This document shows, piece by piece, positions 24,057 to 35,337 of a DNA stretch of 64,000 nt (the first letter of the stretch is position 1; the number at the start of each line of letters is the position of its first letter). Location: the NCBI RefSeq assembly GCF_011397635.1, contig NC_064764.1, positions 40,352,955 through 40,416,954 of the forward strand. The letters are read 5' to 3'. The notes under the pieces were generated by a model. That model saw only the letters and a list, made by a program, of their open reading frames with translations, did not search any database and was not told where the DNA came from. Position numbers and translations under genes: made by a program. The DNA is from Epinephelus fuscoguttatus. Taxonomy: Eukaryota > Chordata > Actinopteri > Perciformes > Serranidae.

Positions 24057-24490
24057 AGGTCAGGGTGAGATCAGGCCAAAGGTGAGGACTCACTACATAC
24101 CATCTGTCACAGAGTGAACACTTCATTAGTTTCACTGAGTTGTAAAACTTAGTATTCGTTTAAATATTTTCTGTCTGCTGCTGACATGACAGAGCAGGGG
24201 TGCAGCAGACAGCAGACGACTAGAGAGGGTTAGTTTCTGGATTCAGTTTCTACAGAAAGGTTATAGATTATAACCACAAAAATGTTGTCTCTTTGTTTTA
24301 ATATTATTTTTATATATTTTAATTGAACCAAGGGGATTTTAGGAAACAGATTTTTGGGTTTTGTGTTAATTTTTTGGACATAATTTCAAGACAACGGCAA
24401 CGTGAGGAGACTTGTTTTTAAATGAATTAATCACATCATACACAGTTGTGCAGCCAGTTGGCAAAAGGAACAAATGAATTGTGGCTGTTA

Positions 24491-24620
24491 ATGTATTTTC
24501 AGGGTTTCTACACATTTTCCATTTCAAAGTTCCAGACTTTTCTAAACTCAAATTTCCAGACTTATGTAGATTTTTCAGACACATGTTTATTATGTAAATA
24601 AATCCAACTGTTAACATGTC
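24491..24620. repeat. Fragment of a hAT-like element end
   Basis: CAGGGTTTCTACACATTTTC followed by repeated TTCCAGACTT motifs closely matches the left end of the element at 2598. No matching right end is nearby, so this is a solitary fragment. Confidence 0.55.
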
Positions 24621-25019
24621 ACATTCTGACTTTGTATGCTAATATGTTGCCAAATATTATTATTTATAATATATTATGTTTTCTTTAATATTAATCACCT
24701 GAAAAGAAGAATTGCATTTTTGTTACCTTTGAATAAGCCGTTTATATCTTCATTGGGAGCAGGTCCTTCAGAGCCATTCCCACTGGCCACCGCAGTTAGC
24801 AGCCCTTCCATGACAAGGGTGTCAAAAAAAACCCACAGAGTTTTTTCACAAGAAACTGCGTAATTTAGTAGGTTCCCAGTCACAGTGAAGTGGAGCTACT
24901 GTTTCAGCTGGACGAGGACATTTAACTGGCCTACTGTCCTTGTCCCAGTATACAAGCACGGGAGGGGAATCCATTTATTGAGCCAAGTATGTGCGACTCC
25001 TCTACGATAGGTGGAGATA

Positions 25020-25868
25020 TGCCCCCTTTCATCTTGTTAGTATTGGACCTTTTTCCTGTTGACCTATTACGTCACAGACTAAACAATGGACAAACAAGTT
25101 AGCTACGGTTAGCTAGCAGCTAACTGCTACCATGGTGGACAACTTTACAGCTCTGTACATTTGGTCCGTCCAGAAAGTCACAGCTCTGGATGTAGATTTC
25201 TCCATGTTGTTACCGGCTTCTTCTTCTCTTACACATTTAATGCTATTGGACTTCCGGGTCAAAACCCAGGGCGGAAACTGTGGAGCATGCTCAGAGCGCC
25301 TCTGACAGTTTGGCTCTGATTGACTTAATCTGACTTCCAATCGCATTATCTGGGTGACTTTGAGAAATTCAATTTAGTACAATTTCAGTTGGATGAACAC
25401 GTTAACATGTATTTTAAAAGTCCGGTTTTAGTCGGACTAACACATTAAATCTATTTTTCCTAATGTCATGTAAACTAGAGTGTTTTTACTGGTTTAAATC
25501 ACCAGGTTTGTTTATTTTGAAGAGGAGGAGACCTCTGCTGATAATTCAGCTGCAGGTAAAAACCTCCTGAATGACTGGATGTTAAGTTATCAGAGGAAAA
25601 AATAGCAGGTGCTAGGCTAATGGCGCGTCTCCGACATGTCAAACGGTGTCAGCGCAACACTGATTTGTAACGTGAAACTGCTTTAATCAGTGTTCTTCAT
25701 CAGTTTCAATCACTTGATCTGCTTGTTGTGGAGAGAAATAGACCTCTGTGGATAATTCAGCTCCCATTTAAAACCTCTTGAATAATGAGGACTGATGGAA
25801 TATCTGCTGGTTGCAATCAGCAGTCCTCACTGCTAGATACCACTAAGTCTTACACACTGGACCTTTAA
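25020..25868. repeat. Non-autonomous repeat with an internal 80-bp duplication
   Basis: A block of about 80 bases with the core GATAATTCAGCT (25501-25580) recurs in diverged form about 206 bases on (25708-25790): both have AGACCTCTG, then GATAATTCAGCT, then AAAACCTC and a TGAAT motif. The right edge, CTTACACACTGGACCTTTA, is a terminal sequence often seen in teleost dispersed repeats; the left edge is not clear. Non-coding. Confidence 0.45.
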
Positions 25869-25956
25869 TACTTTGTCTTTTGTTTTAGTTATCAGAGACA
25901 GTAGTCAAGTGAAAGAAAAGCGATCAGCATTCTGCACTCAAAGCGCCATTCACAGC

Positions 25957-25962
25957 TTTATT
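25957..25962 (-). terminator. Candidate poly(A) signal of the rab5-like gene
   Basis: AATAAA on the minus strand (TTTATT on plus), followed in the transcript direction by GT-containing sequence. Earlier signals cannot be excluded. Confidence 0.35.
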
Positions 25963-27790
25963 GAACACTTTACATACTCAAGGTGCTGATGAAAAATCAA
26001 GTTTAAATTGCACAGAACACTGAACCTACCTGTGATCACTGAAGGATGAGTAAGTGAATGCTGTTAATGAGATCTTAGTGTCCTGGAGGAGAGAGCGAAT
26101 CATTTCAGCTTTCATTTGAAAACTAATTAAAAACAGCGTTGTTCTTCAAATTCAAGTCTTATTTTCAGACCCTTAATTAGTTCATATTGTGATCAAAACA
26201 CCTTTAAATAAGCCTGGTTGTGATTCTAAAAATAAAGCACAGCAAAAGATTTTCCTGGACACCAGTATGTGTTTAAATCAGACAGATTTCTAACATCGAT
26301 TAGAGTCCTTTTTTTCTTAAACGATCCATTCCAGGTTCACAAGTGTGCTCTGCTAAAATCAACATACACTTTCATTAAAATTAAGACAATAATATATAAC
26401 ATACAGTGTATTCAACAAGATCTCTTTACATCCATACAAAGAGCCAATACAGTATAGCCTAATGACAGGGTGCCAGGTTATTGTATAGTACAAGCCGATG
26501 TCAGGGAAATGGGTTTTCCTGCACGTTGCCTACGAAGCAAGCACACACTTAGAGAAAGCCTCAAATATGATTCACAGAAAAAGAAAACTGGGAATAGGCA
26601 CTTCTGTTTTTTTGTGTGTGTTTTCATCAATTCACTTCCTCATTTTTTTTTTTTTTTTCTTCAGCCAAGCCGTAGACAGCAACCAAGCACACAACTCTGT
26701 TTTAAGAGCATCATATTGAGATAAATGAAAAAGCAAAACCATTCAAAATCACTATGGTTTCATGTTCACCAACAACTTAGCCGTAGGACACGGGACAGAT
26801 GAGGGACACATTGGACACAAGATGGGGAGATGTTCTCCTACAGGGTACATGGTACAGGTTTACTACAACTCTCATAGTTTCCTTTCCTCCTTTCTTTCTC
26901 TCTGTCTCCAATATTTCATTTATCTGACACCAGTAATTTAATCTGGACAGAGCCATAGATGGATCATGAGCCCCATCACTCCTACAATAATTGAAAAATT
27001 AGCTTAAGCTTTTTTACTCCGCACAGGGAATTTGTAAGGGTTGTATTTGAGGGACACGTTCTCTGCTACAGACATGTCATCAGCTAGAACTCAGTTTTCT
27101 CCTCATACATAGCAATGATAAAGGGAAACTTTGGTCATTTCAACCTGGACCCTATTTTCCCATGTTTTGTGTCTAAGTGACAAATGGAGACAACAATTTT
27201 TGAAACTGGTCCAGTAATGAGAGAGAGCGCTGCACGGATGTAACAAGCAGCGATGTGGCTCGTCCACATCGGCAACTGTGCACTGTCAACTTCTGTCCAG
27301 TGAAAGTGTTAAGTTTTGCCACTGACAGGCTCAGATTGTAATATATGTGTTTTATAACATTATGGAAAGGATCCCTACAGAGATATACCTATTTGTTACA
27401 GAGAAAAATCCCTTTAAGTTTAACCAGAAACAGCTCTAAAATCACCGTAGTCTAACCAACCAGACTCCATTTAAATAGACAGTAATTTTATCATCATAAA
27501 ACAAACTTCATTTAAAGTCGACACACACAAAAGACAATTAACAAAAGCTGTCTTGGTTTGTCTTTCCACTGTTCCAGCCATCACCATCTCTGGTGTGGTT
27601 GAAATAAACCCTTAATTCACCCAGTTAGATGTGAAAACATGCTGCCTCTATGCACGCTAAAATTACTGTTTATTTAAATGGAGACTGGTGGGTTTGACTA
27701 CGGCTCACGTTATCTTTATAGAAGTGTCCGATAACGTTATAAAAACGATCCTACAGAGGAATTAAAGGTTTTTTTAACTTTCACTCATGT

Positions 27791-28062
27791 GGGGTCTCAT
27801 TTATAAAACAGTGCGTAGGATCCTTACTAGAAATGTATGTACAAAGAAAAGCCAAAAATGGTGTGCACCAAAAAATATTCGACAATTTCTACAATCCACC
27901 TCTCCATCTCTGTCGCCAATTGTCTCTAAAATGTTCGTAAGCATAGGTCAAAGTGTCTCCCATCAAGTCTGTTTTTATAAATCACAACTTTTACGTGGGA
28001 AGTGGTGTCCGCCTCTTTCAGGCCTCGTTTTATGCGGACGTAATGTTTATAAATGAGACCCC
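27791..28062. mobile_element. Short TIR element (MITE)
   Basis: The left end GGGGTCTCATTTATAAAAC and the right end GTTTATAAATGAGACCCC are inverted copies over about 18 bases with a one-base length difference. The 272-base interior is non-coding. It lies in the presumed rab5-like 3' UTR. Its ends resemble those of the larger element at 30751-31672, so the two may be one family. No clear target duplication. Confidence 0.7.
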
Positions 28063-29650
28063 TGGCCTGTTTGTTATTGTGTGTAACCAAGTCTCACTTC
28101 AAATTTTGCAGACATTTCCATAGAGTCGAAATTAGCAAAATAATTAGCCATGATGTTGAAAACCTTTTCGATAACACTCGTGAGATTTCTGTGCTTAAGC
28201 ACAAGGAAATCATCCAACTCATACTAATGTTTCCACAATTGTTTCGCTGCAGTAAGTCACCTTTCGCAAGATTTTAGGACAAGACTTCTTAAACGAGACT
28301 TGGTTAGACACAATGACAAAAGTACCAGCGAAAAGTAAAGAAAAGGGTTTCATTTCTCAGTCGGGATCCTTCCCGTAATGTCTGACATGAGTCCTAATAA
28401 TCTGAGCTGTCAGTGACAAAAAACAGGCACTTTTATTGGATGTAAATTGACGGCACATCGCCTGTTTTGCTGCAGCTACCTCTCTGAATACTGGACCAGC
28501 TTCCAAAATTGTTGTCTTCATTAGTCACTGACACACAAAAACTTGAGAACACAGGGTACAGGTTTACAAACACCTGTTTCCCTTCAATGTCATGTCACTA
28601 CATACACTCCAGATCAATCCTACATCGTTGCTGTACACAGCGACAACCTGTTGCTTCACATTTTTCCTTATAGCACTCGAGCAAGGCATTGACACCCAAA
28701 ATGTGAGGAACACGGCACTTCAGCAATCTTTCATTAAAATATCAAGTCCATCAGACCAAAAGTATCAATCAGAAACACAATGTAAAATCAGCCATCATGT
28801 AGAGTTTAAATCTTTTCCTCACACAGTCTTGACAGAAGGAGAGGAGAGATGTGAGTGGAAGGAGCACTCAGAACACCGGACAACAAATACGTACAAATGG
28901 ACTTGAGCAAACTGTGCCATGGGTCTTATCTAATGTGCGCCTCGACAGTGCCAGTGACACCAGGGAAGGTCAGGCAGGACATGGAGGGATTACAAATCAT
29001 GGGATCATTCCAGGGGTACAATATGTGGCGATATTCACAGCAGGATTTGTTTGATTCTGGTCTAGGAGGAGGCAAAGCAAGCCGGGCGCGAGCTCCGACA
29101 AACGGAGAAGAAGAAAGCGGTCACAACTTTACGTTTTGGCTTTTTTTGTTTTATGTCTTTGCCCTTTTTTCTCCTTTCCTTTCTTGGCCACTCGCCAGCA
29201 TGTGCTGCTCATTTTGTGCATTTTTACGCAACCGGGGCTGTGACTAAACAATGCAAGGCAGAATGAGACGAAAAAGAAAGTTCACAATTAGTGCTAAATA
29301 CTACAACAGGCTCGCCACTGTCTTCCACATTCTTTATTTTCCTCCTCTCAATCTCAGTTTACCTCCCTCGTTCTTTCCAAACGCAGAATCTCAGTTGTTG
29401 GTCAAGAGACGCAGGTGTGACACGTCTCCTCCATCTGTGCTCGCTCTTCCTTTCCTCTTATTCTCTCCTTTGAATTTCTGTCTCTGAATTTCTGTCTGCT
29501 TTGACAGGAGGATGAGTGGAGGGTAAGAGGGTGAGTGGACACTGGGTCTCCCCGCATCAGGCCCACCCCTGTAAGTTGGTTGAAGGAGACAGGATGGTTG
29601 AAGGGCTGTGGTGGTGTGGATGGTGGAATACTGGTGGGACTTGCGGAGGT

Positions 29651-32600
29651 TTAGTTCCCACCGCAGCAGGCTCGGGTGGAGTGGGCATCTGGGTCCTGGA
29701 GGTTGACTCCCCGGTGTCGCGCTGCATGTGTAGGGTTTTGGGTGTCTGTTTTTGGCATCTTTTTTGCTACAGAAGACAAAGTGAAATATGTTAACCTTAG
29801 ATAATCAAAATGAACTCACACTTTGTAACTAGAAAGTACTAAGACGGCACATTTTTGTGCTCCCGATGGAAAACAGAGTTACTAGAAACAGTAGGAAAAC
29901 TACTCATGGGTCAGAAAATACTGAGGTACAGCCGCCATTAAGCAACGCTAGCCGAAGTAGCTCCCCCACCTATGACATAAGTAAGAAATTTTTTTTGTTT
30001 TAATTCCTGTATCTACATCTGAATTTAGATCTAAACCAAAGTAGTAACAGATAATTATGGATACATGCACCAGACTTTCAAAAATATTTTACACAGATAA
30101 GTCCAGTAGCTCAAAAGAAAATAACGTCTGTATCACACTGTCAAAAAATACTTTGAGTAATCCCTAAATCCACATTTTAATCTGGATTTGCACCTTAATT
30201 CACATAGTGTGTGAGCCTCATTTTCTCATCATAATACATCATTTTATCAGAAGGAAATACTATTTTTAATCCTCATATCTCACAATGTCTGGTTATCCTT
30301 TTAAAGACTCTAGGACTGCATAAAAAATAATAACTTGTTCATTAGCCTATGACTTAATTTAAGCAAGAATCAGGATGATAAAGCTACTGGGAGCTTTAAA
30401 TACAGTGTGCAGATCTTGTGCCTGGCTCTTGCCTTAGTTTGATTTTTTTGATCCAGCACCTGTGAATGTTTTTTGGCTGTGCCTGTCCTCCACCCTGCCT
30501 GTCCTGTGGCTTAACTTCCCACCAAATTTAATTAAGTCTCTGAGCAAATCCTTGACATGCAGCCAATTTACAAACAACCTGGACCAAACATATAATCTCT
30601 TAAAGGTGGACTATGCAGGATTTTCCTAAAAAAAAACAAAAAACTAAAGACCATGAGAAGTGTGTGGTGGTTTTCTTATTCTGCTGTGTTCAGGATGTTC
30701 CTGGGGCACAGTGTGGAGGTGAGATTGAGACTTAATGAAAAGGTTGCGACCAGGAGCCAGATGCATAAAACTCTTTGTAGATACACGACTAAAACTTTGC
30801 GTACATCGTTCAAAGACAGAAATGTGCGTACCCATTCTTTTATCAGATTTATAAGCAACATGTATGCCTGATTCTATTTTCTGAATCTCAATCACTGCAG
30901 CTGTGCATGTGCCTCATTTCCACCCCCACAGATCACCGGAAATTGATGGGAAACGCCCTTAAATATCCATTTGCATATTGATACTTGTTCCTGCTGTACC
31001 ACTGATTATACCTGTGAATGAAAACAACAGCAAAGAAAGTGCAATTTGACTGGCGAGATTTTCAAGCGGTGTCGGAGCAGCTGATGTTACACATGGCTGT
31101 GGATATTTGTAGCATTTGTACCAATAATTCATTACATTTCTGCAGTCCATTGTAATGTTAAAATCTCCATTATTACTGTTGTTAAACGTCAGAAGGATGA
31201 TCAGTGATTCATTCATAGCACTCATGTTGAAACTGACTTTGCAAAGTGCTTCACAATCCAGCATCAAATTCAACAATAGTTAACATTGAGATTAGGGCTC
31301 AAACATATATAAAAAGATCGATAAGCCCTAAATATTTCAAAATGAAGTTTATTGTTATGCTTTTAATTGTTAATTTACAGAACGCTGTGCAGCCTGCAAA
31401 AACAGTAATATGATAAGTGAAACTGACCAACAACCTGAAAACAATGTGCTATTATGAGGTTACATCTCTCGCCTTATATTTCATGTTGACCTTCATATTA
31501 CCTGCAGTCATCTCAGCTAAAACACATCTCAGTGTGTACACCTGGTTTGAAGTCTGCGTGAGGTCTGCACATATTTGCTGCACATTCGTCCTGTATAAAT
31601 ACTAGTTAATGTGTGGAAAAAGGCGTACATGTGGTTTCTCTGCATATGCATCGTTTATATGTATGGCCCCTGGTGCTAGATCATAAGCAGCACAGATCTG
31701 AGAGGAAGCTACAAAACTTGCAAATATAGCAAGGCGAAACACTAGTGGTTCGGCGTGGCGTCTGCAGTGATGTGGGTAAAGTGCCAGACTGTCTAGGTGA
31801 AGAGAGAACTGAGCAAGGAGGTGAAGCTTTCGATTCACTGGTACATCTGCGTCCCAAACCTCACCTATGGTCACGAGCTCTGGGTAGTGGAAGAATGAGA
31901 TCGCAGATACAAGCAGCTGAAATTAGTTTCCTTCATAGGGTGTCTGGACTCAGACAGATAGGGGGAGGAGCTCAGACATCCAGAGGGAGCTCTGAGAAGA
32001 GCCTTTGCGCCGAAAGGGGTCAGTTTAGGTGGTTTGGGAATCTGATCAGGATCCTCCTGGGTGCCTCGTGGTAAAGGTGTTCCGGGCACATCCACCTGGT
32101 AGGAAGCCCCAGGGCAGACCCAGGACACACTGGAGAGATTATATATCTCATCTGGCCTGGGAACGCCTCGGGATCCTCCAGGAGGAGCTGGAAAGTGTTG
32201 CTGGGGAGAGGGATGTCTGGAGTACTTTGCTCAGCCTGCTGCCCCTGCAGCCCGGCTTCAGATAAGCAGTTGAAAATGGATGGATGGATGGATGAAGTGC
32301 CAAATGGACGAAGCTCGTTCCAAAAGTAAAGTGAATCTGAGGTTGGCTTTCACTTTTGCTTGTGATGCTGTTCACAAACAGTTCCTGCATAGAATACCTG
32401 ATGACGCCCACAGTTTTAGCCTCATTCTCTTCTGTCTAATCATTTGCTTAAATGAAACGACACTCACCAATGGCCAGGAAGAGCTCATTGACGTTCATGG
32501 CTGTCTTAGCAGAGGTCTCCATAAAAAGCAGGCCAGTGTCTTCAGCATACGTCTGGGCCTCCTTTTCCACACAACACACACAAGCAAACATAACATCAGC

Positions 32601-33784
32601 AGTAGTTTAACAAACACTTAAAAAAGCCTCAAGCGGAAAAGAACTAGAATGTCTCTTATCTACAAACAGCAGGCACTCAGGAGAGCACGACACAAATCTC
32701 TGAGCTGTGACGTGCAGCCTCTGCAACAAATAAGGTTTATGTTTCGTATCGTAAGGTAGCCGCTGACTCAGAGGGACTTCACCAGTGCAGTGCAGCTGAA
32801 TAGGTATGGTTAAAATGCATTTCACAACAATTTAATGCACAGATCCTTGTGCCCTGTTCTCCCGCCACACGCCTGAGCCTGATTTCCACTCCTACAGTAG
32901 TCTTGATCGACTGTTCACATGTAAACACCTCCACCTGCTCCACTGCAATCTCAATGAAAACAAGTGTCTCACCTCGTACTCTACTAGTCTCCTCTCTGCC
33001 AGGTCAGCCTTGTTCCCGGCCAGGGCAATAACAATGTTGGGACTGGCCTGCCTCTGCAGCTCCTTCACCCAGGCCTTGGCTCTCTCAAAGGTCTCCTGCA
33101 TAAACACAAGATCAAGGTCAGATACACCGCCGACACACATGTAAACACAAGGGAGAGACGACAGAGGTCGGGGAAGCTGAGCCTTAATAACACATCAGGG
33201 AAGTTATTCAGTCATATAAGTTAGGGGACAAACTGCTCTGATATTCTGATGTAGGATTTCTTCATGCATTTGTTTTAGTTGTGTAAAATAAACCATGAAT
33301 GCCTCACGAACAATTCGGCAAGAGGCAAAGGGTGTTACCCAGAATAGTATTGAAGCTGTTTATACTGTACCGGCTTGGTGATGTCAAAGACAACAATGGC
33401 CGCCTGAGCACCACGGTAGTACATCGGAGCCAGGCTGTGGTATCGCTCCTGTCCTGCAGTGTCCCAGATCTCAAACTTCACTGTGGTGTCGTCTAGACAC
33501 ACCGACTGAGCCAGGAACGCAGCTGGATGTGAAGGGAGAGAAATGACAGGTTACCTCCTCAAAATCACCTGAGTATTATTTAAACCCAACATACAACCTT
33601 CTCACCCTCCTCACTCACCTCCTATGGTCGTCTCCTGGAACTCATCGAACTGTCCCTTGACGAATCGCAGCACCAGGCTGGACTTGCCCACAGCCATGTC
33701 TCCCAGCAGCACCAGCTTGAACTGGCAGATCTTGGTCTGCGGTAGTGTGCCGTTGGAGCGGCCTCCACTCCCTCTGGAGCTCAT
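29651..33784 (-). CDS. Rab5-type small GTPase (closest in look to Rab5B)
   Basis: Complete, 5 coding exons, 216 residues: 33619-33784, 33371-33522, 32973-33095, 32468-32561, 29651-29766. Rab5 GTPases recruit effectors to early endosomes and drive endosome fusion. Visible elements: G1 GDMAVGKSS at 28-36; the Rab5 switch I region ending TTIG; switch [11 protein letters not shown] with the catalytic Gln at 80; NKAD at 134-137; ETSAK at 162-166; and a C-terminal CC pair (212-213) for geranylgeranylation in CCGGN. The LVEYEEAQ and NELFLAI segments look most like Rab5B, but the protein differs from all classical Rab5 copies: the P-loop reads GDMA where they have GESA, and the tail is CCGGN, not CCSN. 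The paralogue is therefore left unnamed. A 5' untranslated exon ending at the donor near 34752 is likely. The gene diverges from lcmt2. Confidence 0.92.
30751..31672. mobile_element. TIR DNA element in the last rab5-like intron
   Basis: The left end CCAGGAGCCAGATGCATAAA and the right end, read as complement, CCAGGGGCCATACATATAAA are imperfect inverted copies. Subterminal GCGTAC-type motifs occur at both ends (GCGTACATCG near 30800, GCGTACATG near 31625). About 920 bases, no recognisable transposase. Probably non-autonomous and related to the element at 27791. Confidence 0.55.
31690..32293 (+). mobile_element. 3' end of an RTE/Rex3-like LINE
   Basis: The plus strand encodes pieces of the C-terminal part of a fish LINE polyprotein: [33 protein letters not shown] and [13 protein letters not shown], in more than one frame. 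The sequence ends at a GATG tetranucleotide tail (about 32275-32293), a hallmark of RTE-clade Rex3 elements. It is a 5'-truncated, frame-broken copy, about 175 bases from rab5-like exon 4 and on the opposite strand. The clade name rests on the tail and on memory of similar fish copies. Confidence 0.65.
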
Positions 33785-35337
33785 ACTGGCCCTCGTAGGA
33801 GACGGCAGGTGGGCTGGGCCTCCTCCCTGGGCTGGAGACGGGTGCTTCTGGGATGTCAGTCACTTGCACTTCCGTTCCAGAGTGAAGTCGAGCCTCGCTG
33901 ATGGTGTCTTGACCTCTCTTCGCTCCTTGTTTTACCTGAAAGGTTTTGTTGTGGTGCAAGATTACATCATGCTTCACCTTATATACACTTATCTTTCTTT
34001 CTCAAAGGAACACACACATCTTCAGATGCATCCATAAAGTCTAAAGATAATGGTTTTAAAGAAGGGGTGCAGATCTGACATGAATTGTAGGAAAAGAAAG
34101 ACACGTTTGCATTGCAGCTGCACCACTTTACATTCATCAGCCCTGAGTGTGTGTTGTTTCCTTGCTTCTCAAATACTTGTATTTCTCAAGGCAACAAACG
34201 CCTCCATGAAGTCAGAGGAGGGTGGAGATTTCCTTTGCAGGAACACCAACAGACAAGTTTGCATTGCAGCTGCATTGCTTAACACTTAGCAGCCCTGCAT
34301 GTCTGTTGTGTGTTCACAGATTCAGACCCATGATTCAAAATATGACCCGATGCTCGCTGTGTCCCATTATCATGCAGTGAAACTCGAGCTTTAACAGGGA
34401 TGCTGCGCCTCAAACTGCTGTCTCCCACCTCACAGACCTCAGTGCTGATCATCCATCACTGCAGCACATTAGTCATTTGAGACATTACTGCGACCTCAGC
34501 GTCTCTCACTGTGAGGTGTGTGACGTCCCTGCTTTGTGTCACTGTTAACATTAAGGTTAGTCCCTCAGTAAATGTTATCAGATCACCAGCCCTGCTTATC
34601 TGGCGTTATGTGCTAACGGGACACCGCTCCGATCACTCGGGTCAGACGAGACAAAACTGAATTTATATTTCGACGCCCGATTAAACACACAAACACAACC
34701 TGTACATCTGAATAACGTGTTTCCACGGAGAGGAAAATATAAAAATATTCACCTTGTTTAGTGTCGTTTCAGCGGCGCAGGTATCGCAGGTTTGACTGTT
34801 GACAATTTGGCTATATCAGCTGGTAAAAGAAAAATGTTAACACTTCCTGTTCAGCTGGCGCATGCGCACTGAGTGCCGCATTGTCAAACCTGTGAAAGAA
34901 GGACCGCATTCCCCAACGGTCCCTTCAGTGACTTCACAGTTTTACAGTCTTCAGTTTGATTAAATTTACTGATTTAGACAAACATTTATTGTTATTTTTT
35001 ACAGCCGAATGCAAAATCATTTCCATTTACAACAGCACGTATACTCAAAGTCCAGACAATCACATGACTGCCGCCGCAATAACAAATATTCCCTTTAAAT
35101 TGTAAATAATCTGAATGGGCTTCTGAACGGGATTCCCTGACCGAGAGTGTGGCCTCCAGGCCGCAGGGGGCGCCAGAGGGCAGACAGGAAAACACCCGGA
35201 AGTCTTTACCACGTGAAGGATGTTTGAATTATTTTGATGTGTAGACTCCACTCAGCACTGAAAACTATTAACATTTATTAAATACACTTTATAATGTGTG
35301 TTAGAGTTTGGTGGTGATGTGACAGTTTGCTGACGTA
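33785..35337. promoter_or_regulatory. Head-to-head rab5-like/lcmt2 promoter region
   Basis: It lies between two divergent start codons. For the rab5-like gene, an acceptor at 33935-33937 and a donor GTGAATA at 34746-34752 (minus strand) suggest a 5' untranslated exon at about 34753-34870 spliced to an exon running 33934 to the ATG. The lcmt2 start probably lies within the last 150 bases. In the presumed rab5-like 5' intron, a segment with TTTGCATTGCAGCTGCA recurs at about 34107 and 34258 as an imperfect duplication. No other gene is visible. Confidence 0.6.
34858..34867. promoter_or_regulatory. NRF1-type palindrome
   Basis: Perfect GCGCATGCGC near the presumed rab5-like transcription start, the same ten bases as at 17881-17890 in the other head-to-head promoter. 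Confidence 0.7.

Larger units (their letters stand above)
24057..25939. other. dbr1 3' flank, repeat-rich spacer
   Basis: The first few hundred bases should be the dbr1 3' UTR. From about 24490 the stretch is repeat-derived: a hAT-like end fragment, then a repeat with internal duplication (25020-25868). No gene was recognised; the short frames lack similarity to anything I know. Confidence 0.5.
25940..29650 (-). other. Probable long 3' UTR of the rab5-like gene
   Basis: This follows the rab5-like stop codon on the minus strand. There is no recognisable coding sequence, base composition is AT-rich, and apart from one short element (27791-28062) few repeats are seen. A canonical AATAAA on the minus strand lies at 25957-25962, which would give a UTR of about 3.7 kb. 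Long 3' UTRs are common in vertebrate Rab genes, but the extent here is inferred from this single signal. Confidence 0.4.

Noticed and set aside
29516-29794. 92-codon plus-strand frame overlapping the last rab5-like exon
   Set aside because: It is the antisense shadow of the exon encoding the Rab5-type C-terminus.
31745-32265. Plus-strand frames of about 80-110 codons
   Set aside because: They encode pieces of a fish LINE C-terminus in different frames and end in a GATG tail; not a host gene.
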